Source of the DNA: an uncultured Collinsella sp.
GTDB lineage: Bacteria > Actinomycetota > Coriobacteriia > Coriobacteriales > Coriobacteriaceae
DNA length: 64,000 bases
NCBI GenBank assembly: GCA_902496455.1
Contig: CABVAY010000007.1
Span: forward strand, 1-64,000
Reading direction: 5' to 3'
Every line of letters starts with the position of its first letter. Within the stretch, counting starts at the first letter, position 1. A program made the translations under genes and the position numbers. Below, one piece after another: positions 1 to 12,592 of this stretch. A model generated the notes under the pieces. It did no database searches and was not told the DNA's origin. It saw only the letters and a program-made list of their open reading frames with translations.

Positions 1-176
1 GAGACGGCGAGTTAGCCGGCAGGTCGGCATGTCAATCCTGGTCTAACAGAGCCTTATTTAATCCCCGTCCCAGAAAAATCATTCCGCATGTTGGACGCAG
101 CCAAAATAGCCCCGTCGCAAATTGACTACCCTGGCATTGGGGATACCATGGTGGCACCCTAGCGAAAGGACGATGT

Positions 177-1265
177 ATGGCACATGTCGATGACCAGCGT
201 GTGGCGCGCGTGCTCGATGCGCTCGAGGCTCAGCAACCCGGCGCGCAGCTGCTTGTGAACGACCCGTGGTCGATCTACTATCTGACCGGCTTTTATGCCG
301 ATATGTTCGAGCGTTTTTGCGGCGTGCTGCTCGCACGCGGTGGCGAGCCCGTGATCTTGGTCAACGCCCTGCATCAGCTGCCCGAGTATGACAATGCCCG
401 CGTCGCCTATCACACCGATACCGACGTCGTGGCCGACGCCATCGCTCGCGAGGTCGATCCATCCAAGCCCCTCGGCATCGATACCGTCATGCGCTCCGGC
501 TTTTTGATGCCGCTCATGGATCGTCACGCCGCCAGCGAGTTTTTCCTGGGCGACTTTGCCGTCACCGCCGCACGCACCCACAAGGATGCCGTCGAGCAGG
601 AGCTGATGCGCGCGTCCTCGGCCGCCAACGACGCTGTGATGGCCGACGCCATCAAACTCGTCCACGAGGGCGTGACGGAGCGCGAAATTGCCGACCAGAT
701 GCTCGGTCTGTACCGCAATCACGGCTGCGAGGACTTTAGCTTTCCGCCCATCGTGAGCTTTGGCGCCAACGCCGGCGACCCGCACCACGAGCCCGACGAT
801 ACCGTGCTCAAACGCGGCGACGTGGTGCTGTTCGATATTGGCGGACGTCACCGCAACTACTGCTCGGACATGACACGCACATTCTTTTGGGGCGAGCCGG
901 ACGAGGAGACGGCGCGCATCTACGATATCGTGCGCCGCGCCAACGAGGCCGCCGAGGCGCTCATCGCCCCGGGCGTGCGTATGTGCGACCTAGACCGCGT
1001 CGCGCGCGACGTGATTGAGGATGCGGGCTATGGGCAGTACTTTACGCACCGCCTGGGACACTCGATCGGCCTGCAAGACCACGAGCCGGGCGATGTCTCA
1101 CTCGTCAACGAGCAGGTCGTAGAGCCGGGCATGACGTTCTCTATCGAACCGGGCATCTACCTCCCCGGCCACACCGGCGTCCGCATCGAGGACCTGGCCC
1201 TAGTGACCGAGTCTGGCGTCGAGATTCTCAATGCCTACTCCCACGATCCGACCCGCCTAGACTAG
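177..1265 (+). CDS. Xaa-Pro peptidase, M24 family
   Basis: A 362-residue metallopeptidase expected to remove N-terminal residues preceding proline from peptides in the cytoplasm. Residues 1-125 form a creatinase-like N-terminal domain. The rest is the pita-bread catalytic domain, with all five metal ligands visible: Asp220 (in FDIGG), Asp231 (in CSDMTRTF), His295 (in GHSIG), Glu324 (in SIEPGIY) and Glu338 (in RIEDLAL). The ATG is preceded by GAAAGGA at a good distance. It converges on folC, and a hairpin repeat fills the gap. The family is clear. Whether it is an aminopeptidase P or a prolidase cannot be told from sequence alone, so no symbol is given. Confidence 0.9.
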   Translation: MAHVDDQRVARVLDALEAQQPGAQLLVNDPWSIYYLTGFYADMFERFCGVLLARGGEPVILVNALHQLPEYDNARVAYHTDTDVVADAIAREVDPSKPLGIDTVMRSGFLMPLMDRHAASEFFLGDFAVTAARTHKDAVEQELMRASSAANDAVMADAIKLVHEGVTEREIADQMLGLYRNHGCEDFSFPPIVSFGANAGDPHHEPDDTVLKRGDVVLFDIGGRHRNYCSDMTRTFFWGEPDEETARIYDIVRRANEAAEALIAPGVRMCDLDRVARDVIEDAGYGQYFTHRLGHSIGLQDHEPGDVSLVNEQVVEPGMTFSIEPGIYLPGHTGVRIEDLALVTESGVEILNAYSHDPTRLD

Positions 1266-1289
1266 CCTGGTCCCCAAGCCCCCAAACTA

Positions 1290-1356
1290 AGTTGCGGTGG
1301 AATAGTTCCTGGATGGGCTGCTAGAGCCCAAAAACAGGAACTATTTCACCGCAACT
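1290..1356. repeat. GTTGCGGTGA palindrome, copy A
   Basis: Arms at 1290-1311 and 1335-1356 pair over 22 positions with one G-U. The loop carries a second hairpin, TGGGCT (1314-1319) with AGCCCA (1325-1330). It fills the gap between the convergent M24 peptidase and folC, 24 nt and 15 nt from their stop codons. No T-tract follows on either strand. Confidence 0.85.
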
Positions 1357-1371
1357 GATGAGGGGGATGGG

Positions 1372-2715
1372 TTAACGGAGCAGGCCGGCAACTTCGCCGG
1401 CCAGGGTGATGGTGCCGGCTGCTACGAAAGGCTCGTCCGCGGCTTCGAAAGCTGCGAGAGCCTCGGATACGCTGGGGTACACGCCCGCAAGCTTGTCGGC
1501 ATCCACCAGGGCAGCGAGTTCCTCTGCCGGTAGGGCGCGATCGGAATCGGTCTGGGTCACGACTACGCGCGGGAAGGCCGGAATCAGCACGTCGACGATG
1601 CCCGCCACGTCCTTGTCGGCCAGCGCGGCGCACAGCAGCGTGGGGCGATTCTCCACGCACGGGTCGATCTCGTCCAGCGCGCTCACAAAGTTCTCGCAGC
1701 TCTGGGGATTATGGCAGGCGTCGATCAGCTTGAGCGGATCGGTTCCCAGCACATCAAAGCGACCCGGCGTGGGACAGCCCGCAAGCGAAGCGTCGAGCGC
1801 ATCATGGTCGAGCTCGCGACCCAGATAGCCCTCGCACAGCATAATCGCGCACGCGGCATTCTGCGGCTGATACGCCGGCTTGACCATACTCGACGTATAG
1901 ATCGCGCGCGGCGTGGTGCAGCTAAACTCCACCGTATCGCCCACGTGTGCCGGAAGTTTGGTCGTCGTATGGCTCACCACGAGCGGCACAGCGCCGCACT
2001 CACGGCAACGGGCATCCATCACGCATTGAACGCTTGCCTCATGCGTGCCCTCGCCCAAAACAACCAAACGCCCAGGCTTAATAACCGCAGCCTTCTCCCC
2101 CGCAATGGCCTCGAGGGTATCGCCAAGGACCTTCGTATGGTCGAGTCCAATGCCCGTAATGGCGACGGCCACGGGATCAGTCGCACTCGTAGCATCCCAT
2201 CGTCCGCCCATGCCAACCTCAAGCACGGCCACGTCCACACAAGCCTCGGCAAACATAGTCAAACCAGCCACGGACAAAAGATCGAAGGGCGTAATAGAAC
2301 GAAGCTCCTGGCCCGCCGCCTCACGACGTGCGTTGAGACGACGACCTGCCTCATACGCCGCAGAGACACCATGGGCAAAGACCTCGTCCGAGACGACCTT
2401 TCCATCAATCTCCATACGCTCGGGATAGCGCACCAGATGAGGAGACGTAAAGAGTGCCGTCTTAAGGCCCTCACCACGAAGAATGGCAGCCGAGAATCGC
2501 GTCGTCGAGGTCTTTCCATTGGTACCGGCTATCTGGACGCAATCATAGAACTCGTCAGGACGACCAAGCTCATCGAGCATCTCGACGACAGTCTCGAGCA
2601 GCGGCGTGGAATAACGCGCAATCTTGCCCGTATCGGCCGCAAGTGCAACAGCCTCATCAAAAGAAAGCTCCGGAACCTCAAACGGCACCGAATACAACCC
2701 AGAACGCTTAGCCAT
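1372..2715 (-). CDS. folC: Folylpolyglutamate/dihydrofolate synthase
   Basis: FolC ligates glutamate to folates, and in many bacteria also makes dihydrofolate, using ATP. The 447-residue protein carries the P-loop AGTNGKTS near residue 65, the Mur-ligase-type core with VLEVGMGGRWDATS near residue 150, and DACHNP near residue 340 at the start of the C-terminal domain. The chosen start is the ATG giving MAKRSGLYSV. A longer reading begins 35 codons upstream with residues unlike the family. A GGGAG about 11 nt upstream is a weak ribosome site. A three-tier hairpin lies between this gene and valS, which is upstream on the same strand. Confidence 0.92.
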   Translation of the reverse strand: MAKRSGLYSVPFEVPELSFDEAVALAADTGKIARYSTPLLETVVEMLDELGRPDEFYDCVQIAGTNGKTSTTRFSAAILRGEGLKTALFTSPHLVRYPERMEIDGKVVSDEVFAHGVSAAYEAGRRLNARREAAGQELRSITPFDLLSVAGLTMFAEACVDVAVLEVGMGGRWDATSATDPVAVAITGIGLDHTKVLGDTLEAIAGEKAAVIKPGRLVVLGEGTHEASVQCVMDARCRECGAVPLVVSHTTTKLPAHVGDTVEFSCTTPRAIYTSSMVKPAYQPQNAACAIMLCEGYLGRELDHDALDASLAGCPTPGRFDVLGTDPLKLIDACHNPQSCENFVSALDEIDPCVENRPTLLCAALADKDVAGIVDVLIPAFPRVVVTQTDSDRALPAEELAALVDADKLAGVYPSVSEALAAFEAADEPFVAAGTITLAGEVAGLLR

Positions 2716-2875
2716 AACCCAAAGTCTCCCATAACAGAAAAAGAGGCCCACCAATAAGAATGAGCCCCTCGCGTTGACAATTTCAGCCTTTACCCGATTG
2801 CAGCGAGAACAAGGCCACAACCAAGTGGCCCTAACCTACCAGTTGCAAACAACCACGTAAACGAACTAGGAGCGG

Positions 2876-2976
2876 CCCGATGCTTTGCTCGCCGCAAGTT
2901 CCGCACGCAAAGGACAGCACTTAATGTGCTGTCCGTCTTGCGCAGGACTGTCCGCAGCGGAGAGCAAAGCATCGGG
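2876..2976 (+). repeat. Three-tier hairpin element 1, 3' of valS
   Basis: The outer arms 2876-2890 and 2962-2976 are perfectly complementary (15 bp). Inside, CGCAA pairs with TTGCG, and GGACAGCAC (2912-2920) pairs with GTGCTGTCC (2926-2934) around a TTAAT loop. The core TTCCGCACG...AGCACTTAATGTGCT...CAGGAC recurs on the opposite strand in element 2 on the other side of valS. It lies 19 nt past the valS stop and has no T-tract. Confidence 0.8.
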
Positions 2977-2995
2977 ACGCGCCCCTCAGTAACGC

Positions 2996-5692
<2,697 letters not shown>

Positions 5693-5712
5693 ATATCTCT
5701 CCCTGTCCCGCC

Positions 5713-5825
5713 GGCGTGTCCGCCTGCTTGGTTTTCGCTCGGTCAGGTCCTGGCTCGCACGAAGAGCACATTAAGTGCTCTTCGGCTCGTGCGGAATCTA
5801 CGAAAACCAGGCAGGCGGACACGCC
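5713..5825 (-). repeat. Three-tier hairpin element 2, 5' of valS
   Basis: The outer arms 5713-5737 and 5801-5825 pair over 25 bp with one G-U. The inner hairpin GAAGAGCAC (5761-5769) pairs with GTGCTCTTC (5775-5783) around ATTAA. On the minus strand it shares TTCCGCACG, AGCACTTAATGTGCT and CAGGAC with element 1, but the outer arms are unrelated in sequence. It lies 20 nt upstream of the valS start codon. Confidence 0.8.
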
Positions 5826-5919
5826 TTAGGTATCGATTACTTCAGTCTGAATTGACTTCGCTTTGGCTTAAACAAACACACAGAATAGCACAGGTAGTTG
5901 GGGTTATTGCGTATCTATA

Positions 5920-5955
5920 AAATAGCCTCCGACCGCGGATGGTCAGAGGCTATTT
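5920..5955 (-). terminator. Intrinsic terminator of clpX
   Basis: The 15-nt arms 5920-5934 and 5941-5955 pair with one mismatch. On the minus strand the stem is followed by TTTTA. It lies just past the clpX stop codon. Confidence 0.85.
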
Positions 5956-5976
5956 GCAAACACGTTTTAGGCTGGT

Positions 5977-7392
5977 TTAGCCGTAGATACGCTGGGGCTG
6001 TTCTTCGCCCTTTACGGAGGCTTCGGTCACGATGACCTTGGTGACGCCCTCCTCACTGGGGAGGTCGAACATCGTCTGCTGCAGCACGTCCTCGCAGATG
6101 GAGCGCAGGCCGCGGGCGCCGGTCTTGCGGGCAAGCGCCATGCGGGCAATCTCGTGCAGGGCGGCGTCCTCAAACTCAAGCTCAACGTCTTCGAGCTGGA
6201 ACATCTTGCGGTACTGACGCACAACGGCGTTCTTTGGCTCGGTCAGGATCGACACCAGGTCGTCCTCGTCGAGCGCCTGTGTCTGGGTGACGACGGGCGT
6301 ACGTCCCACAAACTCGGGGATCATACCAAAGGCGTTGAGGTCCTGCGGGAGCACCTGACGCAGCAGGTCGTTCTCGTCGACCGAGGTGGGGCCGGCGATC
6401 TCGGAGTTAAAGCCCACGCCCTTGTTGCCCACGCGATCGGCGATAATCTTGTCCAGACCCACAAAGGCACCGCCGCAGATAAACAAGATATTGGTCGTGT
6501 CGATCTGCAGCAGCTCCTGCTGGGGGTGCTTGCGGCCGCCGGTGGGCGGAACGCTTGCCACCGTGCCCTCAAGGATCTTAAGCAGCGCCTGCTGAACGCC
6601 CTCGCCCGAAACGTCGCGGGTGATGGAGAGGTTCTCGGCCTTGCGGGCGATCTTGTCGATCTCGTCCACGTAGATGATGCCGACCTGCGCACGCTCGATA
6701 TCGCCATCGGCAGCATTGATGAGCTTGAGCAGGATGTTCTCCACGTCCTCGCCCACGTAACCGGCCTCGGTGAGTGCGGTGGCGTCGGCGATGGCAAACG
6801 GCACCTCGAGGATGCGCGCGAGCGTCTGGGCGAGCAAGGTCTTACCGGTACCGGTGGGACCGAGCAGCAAGATGTTGGACTTGGCGAGCTCCACCTCGTC
6901 CATATCGTAGTCGAGCCGCGAGCCCGCACCCGAGGCCTCGTCAAAGGCCGAAAGCGCGGCGCCACCCTCGATCACGCGACGGTAGTGGTTGTACACGGCA
7001 ACCGACATGGCGCGCTTGGCGTCTTCCTGACCCATGACATAGGCCGAAAGCTCGTCATAGATCTCGTGCGGGGTCGGCACGTGCGTGATGACCTGACGCA
7101 CGTCGTCCTCGAGCTCAAAGCCCTCGGCCTCGGGATCCATGGCAGGCTGCCCGGCAGCCTGACCGTGGTCGTTGAGGAAGCCCGGCAGCTTGCCGTTGCA
7201 GGCGGCATCCATAAAGTCCGAAGCCAGCGACTCCTCCAAGATCTCGGAGCAGGCGGCAACGCACTCGTCGCAGATAAAGATGTTGGTAGGGCCCTTTACA
7301 AGGCGGCGCACCTGACCCTGCTCTTTTCCGCAGAAGGAGCAGCGGATGGGGTTGCCGTTCTCGTCAAAGTTGTCCTGCATGTTACCGGCCAT
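5977..7392 (-). CDS. clpX: ATP-dependent Clp protease ATP-binding subunit ClpX
   Basis: AAA+ unfoldase that feeds tagged or misfolded substrates to ClpP. The 471-residue product has the N-terminal zinc-binding domain (Cys18, Cys21, Cys41, Cys44), Walker A GPTGTGKT, Walker B YVDEIDK and the RKTGARGLR sensor-2 region. About 25 extra residues lie between the zinc finger and the AAA+ core. The chosen ATG begins two bases after the clpP stop and has AAGGA 9 nt upstream. ClpP lies directly upstream, forming the usual clpP-clpX pair, with tig before them in the typical tig-clpP-clpX order. Confidence 0.97.
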   Translation of the reverse strand: MAGNMQDNFDENGNPIRCSFCGKEQGQVRRLVKGPTNIFICDECVAACSEILEESLASDFMDAACNGKLPGFLNDHGQAAGQPAMDPEAEGFELEDDVRQVITHVPTPHEIYDELSAYVMGQEDAKRAMSVAVYNHYRRVIEGGAALSAFDEASGAGSRLDYDMDEVELAKSNILLLGPTGTGKTLLAQTLARILEVPFAIADATALTEAGYVGEDVENILLKLINAADGDIERAQVGIIYVDEIDKIARKAENLSITRDVSGEGVQQALLKILEGTVASVPPTGGRKHPQQELLQIDTTNILFICGGAFVGLDKIIADRVGNKGVGFNSEIAGPTSVDENDLLRQVLPQDLNAFGMIPEFVGRTPVVTQTQALDEDDLVSILTEPKNAVVRQYRKMFQLEDVELEFEDAALHEIARMALARKTGARGLRSICEDVLQQTMFDLPSEEGVTKVIVTEASVKGEEQPQRIYG

Positions 7393-7393
7393 C

Positions 7394-8014
7394 CTAGGCG
7401 TCCTTCGCGGCAAGATCGCGCGAGGTGACAATACGGTCGATCAGGCCGTAGTCAAGCGCCTCGGCAGCGGTCAGGTAGTTGTCGCGCTCGGTATCGGCCT
7501 GGACCTTCTCGATCGGCTGGCCCGAGGCGTCGGACAAGATCTGGTTGAGCTCGCGACGGGTCTTCTTGATCTCCTCGGCCACGATCTCGATCTCGGTCTG
7601 CTGACCCTGGGCACCGCCACTGGGCTGGTGAATCATGACCTTGGAGTGCGGCAGGCAGAAGCGCTTGCCCTTGGCGCCGGCCGAAAGCAGCACGGCGGCC
7701 ATAGACGCGGCCATACCGACGCAAATGGTGGAGACCTGCGGCTTGATAAAGTTCATGGTATCCAGAATCGCCAGGCCGGAGTAGACCTCGCCACCGGGCG
7801 AATTGATGTAGAGCGAGATATCCTTCTCGGCATCCTGGCTCTCAAGATGCAGCAGCTGGGCAACGACCAGGTTGGCGCTGACGGAGTTGATCTCCTCGCC
7901 CAAGAAGATGATGCGGTCGTTGAGCAGGCGCGAATAGATATCGTAGCTGCGCTCGCCGCGCGGCGTCTGCTCGATAACGTATGGCACGAGGGCGGAATCG
8001 AACTTAGCGATCAT
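7394..8014 (-). CDS. clpP: ATP-dependent Clp protease proteolytic subunit ClpP
   Basis: Serine peptidase forming the degradation chamber that partners ClpX. The 206-residue product shows the triad Ser104 (in GMAASMA), His129 (in MIHQPSGG) and Asp178 (in TERDNY). Several in-frame starts exist; the ATG giving [10 protein letters not shown] has GGAG seven bases upstream, and an ATG two codons earlier (8020) is an alternative. It is followed immediately by clpX. Confidence 0.96.
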   Translation of the reverse strand: MIAKFDSALVPYVIEQTPRGERSYDIYSRLLNDRIIFLGEEINSVSANLVVAQLLHLESQDAEKDISLYINSPGGEVYSGLAILDTMNFIKPQVSTICVGMAASMAAVLLSAGAKGKRFCLPHSKVMIHQPSGGAQGQQTEIEIVAEEIKKTRRELNQILSDASGQPIEKVQADTERDNYLTAAEALDYGLIDRIVTSRDLAAKDA

Positions 8015-8060
8015 ACGCATCTCCATTTCTCTCTTGCGGACCAAATTGGTTCTAGATAAA

Positions 8061-8101
8061 CGTACGGTGCCCGCATGCTATGCATTGGCTGGCACCGTAC
8101 G
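8061..8101 (-). terminator. Terminator-like hairpin 3' of tig
   Basis: The perfect 11-bp arms CGTACGGTGCC (8061-8071) and GGCACCGTACG (8091-8101) are followed on the minus strand by TTTATC. It lies between tig and clpP and probably separates their transcripts at least partly. Confidence 0.65.
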
Positions 8102-8177
8102 AAGCAACCGAATGACCGGTTTATAACTTTACCCCATCACGGGCGCCTGCATGCGCTCGCGGGAAAGGTGGCGAGAA

Positions 8178-9476
8178 TTACTCGGCGTCCTTGGCGGTCT
8201 CGTCGACCTCGGTCACCTTGGCGTTCTCGACCAGGTGGTCGACGGCCTTGGAGCGACGGATGGACTCGCGGACGGCAGGCATGCGTCCATCGGCGATGAA
8301 CTCGGCCTTGGAAGCCTCGACGTCCTTGACGCCGGCCTTCTCGAACTCGGCGTTGACGTCGTCCTCGGTAACCTCAATCTTGAGCTCGCGGGCGAGGGCG
8401 TCCAGAGCCAGGGACTCACGGGCAACGTCGTTGGCCTGCTTGTGCAGGTCGCCGATGAACTGCTCCATGGTCAGACCGGAAGCGGGCAGCCAGGTGTCCA
8501 GGGTCATGCCGCGGGCAGCGAGGTTGGACAGGAAGTTCTGGCCAAGCTCCTCAAAGACGGACTGCTCGTAGTCGGCGTCCATCTCGTCGAGCTGCAGGCG
8601 CTCGGCGAGAGCGGAGACGCAACGGTTCTCCTTCTCGGCCGGGAGGCGGGAAGCCTTGTCCTGCTCGATCTCGATCTTGATGGCGTCGCGCATAGCGTCG
8701 ATGCTGTCGAAGCCGAAGTCGGACTTGACGAGCTCGTCGGTGAGCTCGGGGGTGTTGCGGACCTTGATGCCCTTGACGGTGACCTCGACGGTGTGGGTCT
8801 CGGCCTCCTCGCCCTCCTCGACCTCGTCGGTCCAGGTGACGGTCTTGACGTCGTCAACGTTAGCGCCGATCAGGGCCTCGTTGAACTCCTTGGGGTTGCT
8901 GTCGCTACCGGCGATGAGCATGCGGCCCTCGGCGGCAAAGTTGTCGGCGTTCTCGACGGCCTTGAGGTCGACGGTCACATAGTCGTCAGCCTCGACGGCG
9001 CGACCCTCGACGTCCTCGAAGGTGGCACGGTAGTTGAGGAGCATCTCGACCTGGTTGTTGATCTCGGACTCGGTGACCTCCGCAGGGGGCATCTCGATCT
9101 CGACGGCGCCGAAGGAGGAGAGCTCGGCAGCAGGACGCAGGGAGAACTCGACGGTGTAGGTGTAGTCCTCGTGATCCTTGGCGAGGTCGAGCTCCTTGTA
9201 GTCACCGTTCTTGGTGGGGACGATGTCCAGCTCGTTGAGGACGGCGGGCTCGTTGGCGGCGATCAGGTCGTTGGTGGCCTGAGCGAGGGTAGCCTCGGCG
9301 CCAAGAGCGGAGTCGATGACCGGACGGGGAGCCTTACCGGCGCGGAAGCCCGGGAAGCGGTACTTCTTGGCGGTATCCTTGTAGGCCTTCTTGATCGCGG
9401 CGTCGACGTCGGCGGCCGGGATGGTGACCGTAGCGGTGAGCTTGGCGTCCTTGACGTCAGAAGCGGTGATGTTCAA
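8178..9476 (-). CDS. tig: Trigger factor, ribosome-associated chaperone
   Basis: Peptidyl-prolyl isomerase and chaperone that binds nascent chains at the ribosome exit. The N-terminal ribosome-binding domain has the signature FPGFRAGKAPR. The middle FKBP-like domain includes DYVTVDLKAVENAD, and a helical C-terminal domain follows. Start choice: an ATG at 9491 is in frame but has no ribosome site, and the sequence right after it contains AGGAGG, ideally spaced for the TTG at 9476 (MNITASDVK). The TTG start is preferred, giving 432 residues. The gene heads the tig-clpP-clpX block. Confidence 0.93.
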   Translation of the reverse strand: MNITASDVKDAKLTATVTIPAADVDAAIKKAYKDTAKKYRFPGFRAGKAPRPVIDSALGAEATLAQATNDLIAANEPAVLNELDIVPTKNGDYKELDLAKDHEDYTYTVEFSLRPAAELSSFGAVEIEMPPAEVTESEINNQVEMLLNYRATFEDVEGRAVEADDYVTVDLKAVENADNFAAEGRMLIAGSDSNPKEFNEALIGANVDDVKTVTWTDEVEEGEEAETHTVEVTVKGIKVRNTPELTDELVKSDFGFDSIDAMRDAIKIEIEQDKASRLPAEKENRCVSALAERLQLDEMDADYEQSVFEELGQNFLSNLAARGMTLDTWLPASGLTMEQFIGDLHKQANDVARESLALDALARELKIEVTEDDVNAEFEKAGVKDVEASKAEFIADGRMPAVRESIRRSKAVDHLVENAKVTEVDETAKDAE

Positions 9477-9567
9477 CACGTTCCTCCTCATACTGCCCAG
9501 CTTATCTGAGGTGCTGGTACCTTTATGCAACAAAGAGTCGCGACGGCCGAAGCCGACGCAGATGCGT

Positions 9568-9651
9568 TGGTGCGGGCGAAAGGACTCGAACCTTCACGGG
9601 AATCCCACCAGAACCTAAATCTGGCGCGTCTACCAATTCCGCCACGCCCGC
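9568..9651 (-). tRNA. tRNA-Leu (UAG)
   Basis: The 7-bp acceptor GCGGGCG/CGCCCGC, a long variable arm, the T-loop GGTTCGAGTCC and an encoded CCA are present. The anticodon loop reads TAG. Confidence 0.95.
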
Positions 9652-9737
9652 ATGAGCGCACAGACTAGGAATGATAGCAGATACGAACGGCAAGCGCACG
9701 CACACCTTTTACAAGCTCACGACCTCACCACGAGTGC

Positions 9738-9762
9738 AAAAGGCGGGACGAGTTGCCCCGCC
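9738..9762 (-). terminator. Terminator of the xdh operon
   Basis: GGCGGG (9742-9747) pairs with CCCGCC (9757-9762); on the minus strand TTTTGC follows. It lies 30 nt past the hydroxylase stop. Confidence 0.65.
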
Positions 9763-9791
9763 CCGCCAATTACGACTTGTTCGCTGACCTG

Positions 9792-12592
9792 TTACTCCCC
9801 CAGCAGGGCCTTCTCGGGCGTGATCGGCAGCGAGCGAACCTGGTGGCCGGTGGCGTGTGCCACGGCCGAGGCCACGGCGGCGAGCGGCGTGTTGATGACG
9901 ACCTCACCGATCGACTTGGCGCCAAACGGGCCCGTCGGCTCGTAGCTCGGCTCAAAGGCCACGCGAATACTGCCGATATCCAGGCGCGTGGGCAGCTTGT
10001 AGCTCATAAAGTTGCCGGTGCGCAGGCGGCCGCGCTCATCATGCTCGACGATTTCGTAGAGCGCGTGGCCGATACCCTGGGCAATGCCGCCCTCGGCCTG
10101 GACGCGCGCGAGCGCCTCGTTGATCACGGTGCCGCAGTCCACAGCCGCCGCGTAGTCCACCACAGTCACCTTGCCGGTGGCCTTGTCGACCTCGACCTCG
10201 GCAATGCCGGCCATAAACGGCGGGGGCGAAACGGGCAGGCAGGCAGAGGCATGCGAGGTGAGCGCGTCGCCGCCTGCGATGTTCTTGACGCACAGGTTGG
10301 CAAAGTCGCGCAGCGTGAGGTAGCGGTTCTGCTCACGCGCGGCACGCTCGTCGGACAGACGCACGTACTGGCCATCAAAGACCACATCGGCGGCGTCCAC
10401 GTCCCACATCTGGGCGGCCTTGGCGCAAATTTTCTCGCGCAGCTCCGTCGCGGCGTTCTTGGCTGCCAGGCCCGTCACGTACGTGCCCGAGCTCGCGTAC
10501 GAGCCGGCGTCGAACGGCGACACGTCGGTGTCCACGCCGCGCACCACAATGAGCGAGCTTTCAACGCCCAGCTCCTCGGCGGCAATCTGCGCCAGGATCG
10601 TATCGACGCCCATGCCGTTATCGGTGGCGCCGGTGCCGATGGTAATGAAGCCGTCCTCTTCCAGGCGCATGTCGATGCCGGCGATATCCACGTTAGAAAT
10701 GCCCGAGCCCTGCATGGTGAGCGCACAGCCCAGGGCACGCACGCGGTCGCCCAGGTCGACGGCCAGCGGCTTGTCGCGCCAACCGATCATGTCCATCGCG
10801 CGCAGCAGGCAGCGGTCGAGCGCGCAGGCGTTGAGCTTTTCGTTGTAGTACTGCGGCATAATCTCGCCCTCGTGAACCATGTTCTTAAGACGCAGGTCGG
10901 CGGGATCCATGTGCAGCATGTCGGCGAGCTCGTTGACGGCACTCTCCACGGCAAACTGGCCCTGGGTGGCACCGTAGCCGCGATACGCACCGCCGCGGTT
11001 GGTATTGGTGTAGACGGCGTCCCAGCTAAAGCGGCTCGCCTTCACATGGTTGTAGATGGGCAGGCTCTTGTGGCCCGAAAGGCCGATCGTCGTGGTGGCA
11101 TGCTCGCCATACGCGCCGGCGTTGGACAGCGTATGCAAGTCGATGGCCGTGATGGTGCCGTCGTTCATGGCACCCAGCTTGACGGTCATCTGCATCTGAT
11201 GGCGCGAGTTGCCCGCGGTGATGGTCTCCTCACGGGTGTAGCAGCAGTAGCTCGGACGGCCGATCTGCTGGGTCACGAACGCCACGAAGATCTCGCAGCA
11301 GCCCGTCTGCTTGGAGCCAAAGCCGCCGCCGATGCGCGGCTTAATGACCTGCACCTGCGACTGCGGGATATCGAGCGACTGCGCGACCATGCGGCGCACG
11401 TGGAAGGGCACCTGCGTGGAGGTGGTCACCGAGATACGCCCAAACGCGTCGGTCGTCGCGAAGGCGCGGAAGGTTTCCATGGGCGCGGTCTGCGTGGCCT
11501 GGCTGGTGTAGGTGCGGGTGAACACGATGTCGCTCTGGGCGAACGCCTCGTCAAGGTTGCCAAAATCGCTGGTACCGCTGCACACCAGGTTGCGGGACAC
11601 GTCGCCGCCCTGCGGGAACATAAAGGTCACGTCGCCCTCGGGGTGGACCACGATGTCGTTATCGAGCGCCTGGGTAAAGTCGAGCAGCGGCTCGAGCACC
11701 TCATAGTCGACCTTGATGAGCTTGAGCGCCTTGTCGGCGGCCTCCTCAGTCTCGGCGGCGACGATCGCCACCTCCTCGTTTTGGTAACGGACGAGGTTCT
11801 CGAGAATCAGGCGGTCGTAGGGACTCGGCTGCGGATAGCTCTGGCCGGCGATGGTAAAGCGGCGCTTGGGCACGTCCTCGTAGGTGTAGACGCCCACCAC
11901 ACCGGGCACCTTCAGGGCGCGCGACGTATCGATGGAACGGATCTTGGCGCGGGCATAGGGGCTGCGCTTGAGCTTGACGATCAGGGCGCCGGCGGGCACC
12001 ATGTCGCCCGTGTAGACGGGACGACCCTCGAGCAGGGCCTTCGAGTCCTTCTTGGGCTGCTTCTTGGTGATCTGCTTGTACGCGACACCGTCGGAGCTCG
12101 TCTCGTTGACGGGCAGCTCGGGCATCTCAAAGCCAACCTGCACGCCGGACTCGTTGAGGAAGCGCACAATGGCGCGCAGCTGGCTTTCGTAGCCACTGCA
12201 ACGGCAGAGGTTGCCGGCGAGCTGGCGCGAGAGCTCCTCGCGCGTGGCGACGAGGCTCGGGTCCTCCTTGGCGGCGCGGGCAAGCGCCAGCACGTTCATG
12301 ATAAGGCCGGGGGCGCAAAAACCGCACTGCTCGGCGCCTTCGGCAGCCATCGCACGGGCCAGCGCCTCAGACTCGGCTTTGAGGCCCTCGAGCGTGGTGA
12401 TGGTGTGGCCCTCGACGCGAGCGGCGGGAGCCACACCGTGCACAGGCCGCAGTTGGTGGTCTCGCAGGCGCAGCGCACCGACGCGCAGCCCTGCTCGCGC
12501 AACAGCGCAAAGAGCATGGTATCGGGGGCAATCTGAACCTTGACCTTGCGGTCGTTGAGCGTAAAGGAAAGATCGATGAGTTTGGCAGCCAT
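9792..12592 (-). pseudogene. Xanthine-dehydrogenase-type hydroxylase, [2Fe-2S] domain fused to molybdopterin subunit, frame disrupted
   Basis: The gene should encode a fusion of the two-cluster [2Fe-2S] subunit and the molybdopterin subunit of a xanthine-dehydrogenase-family enzyme, which hydroxylates purines or other N-heterocycles. The N-terminus (MAAKLIDLSF) reads to CETTNCGLCTVWL in one frame. Homology then resumes in another frame with AARVEGHTITTLEGL, CGFCAPG and NLCRCSGY (second cluster), then the large subunit with IGGGFGSKQTG and GGAYRGYG. The expected loop holding the fourth cysteine of the first cluster is missing, consistent with loss of about 31 nt (a 3n+1 deletion) near 12435-12445. 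Downstream reading is intact to the stop. The FAD subunit gene overlaps its start. It is either a real inactivation or an assembly error. The substrate is not determined. Confidence 0.8.

Noticed and set aside
1290..1356. Palindromic repeats as ordinary intrinsic terminators
   Set aside because: None of the six has a T-tract on either side, and copy B sits next to a separate, proper terminator.
9753..12536. Long open frame on the plus strand opposite the hydroxylase
   Set aside because: Shadow of the molybdopterin-subunit gene; no ribosome site and no recognisable motifs.
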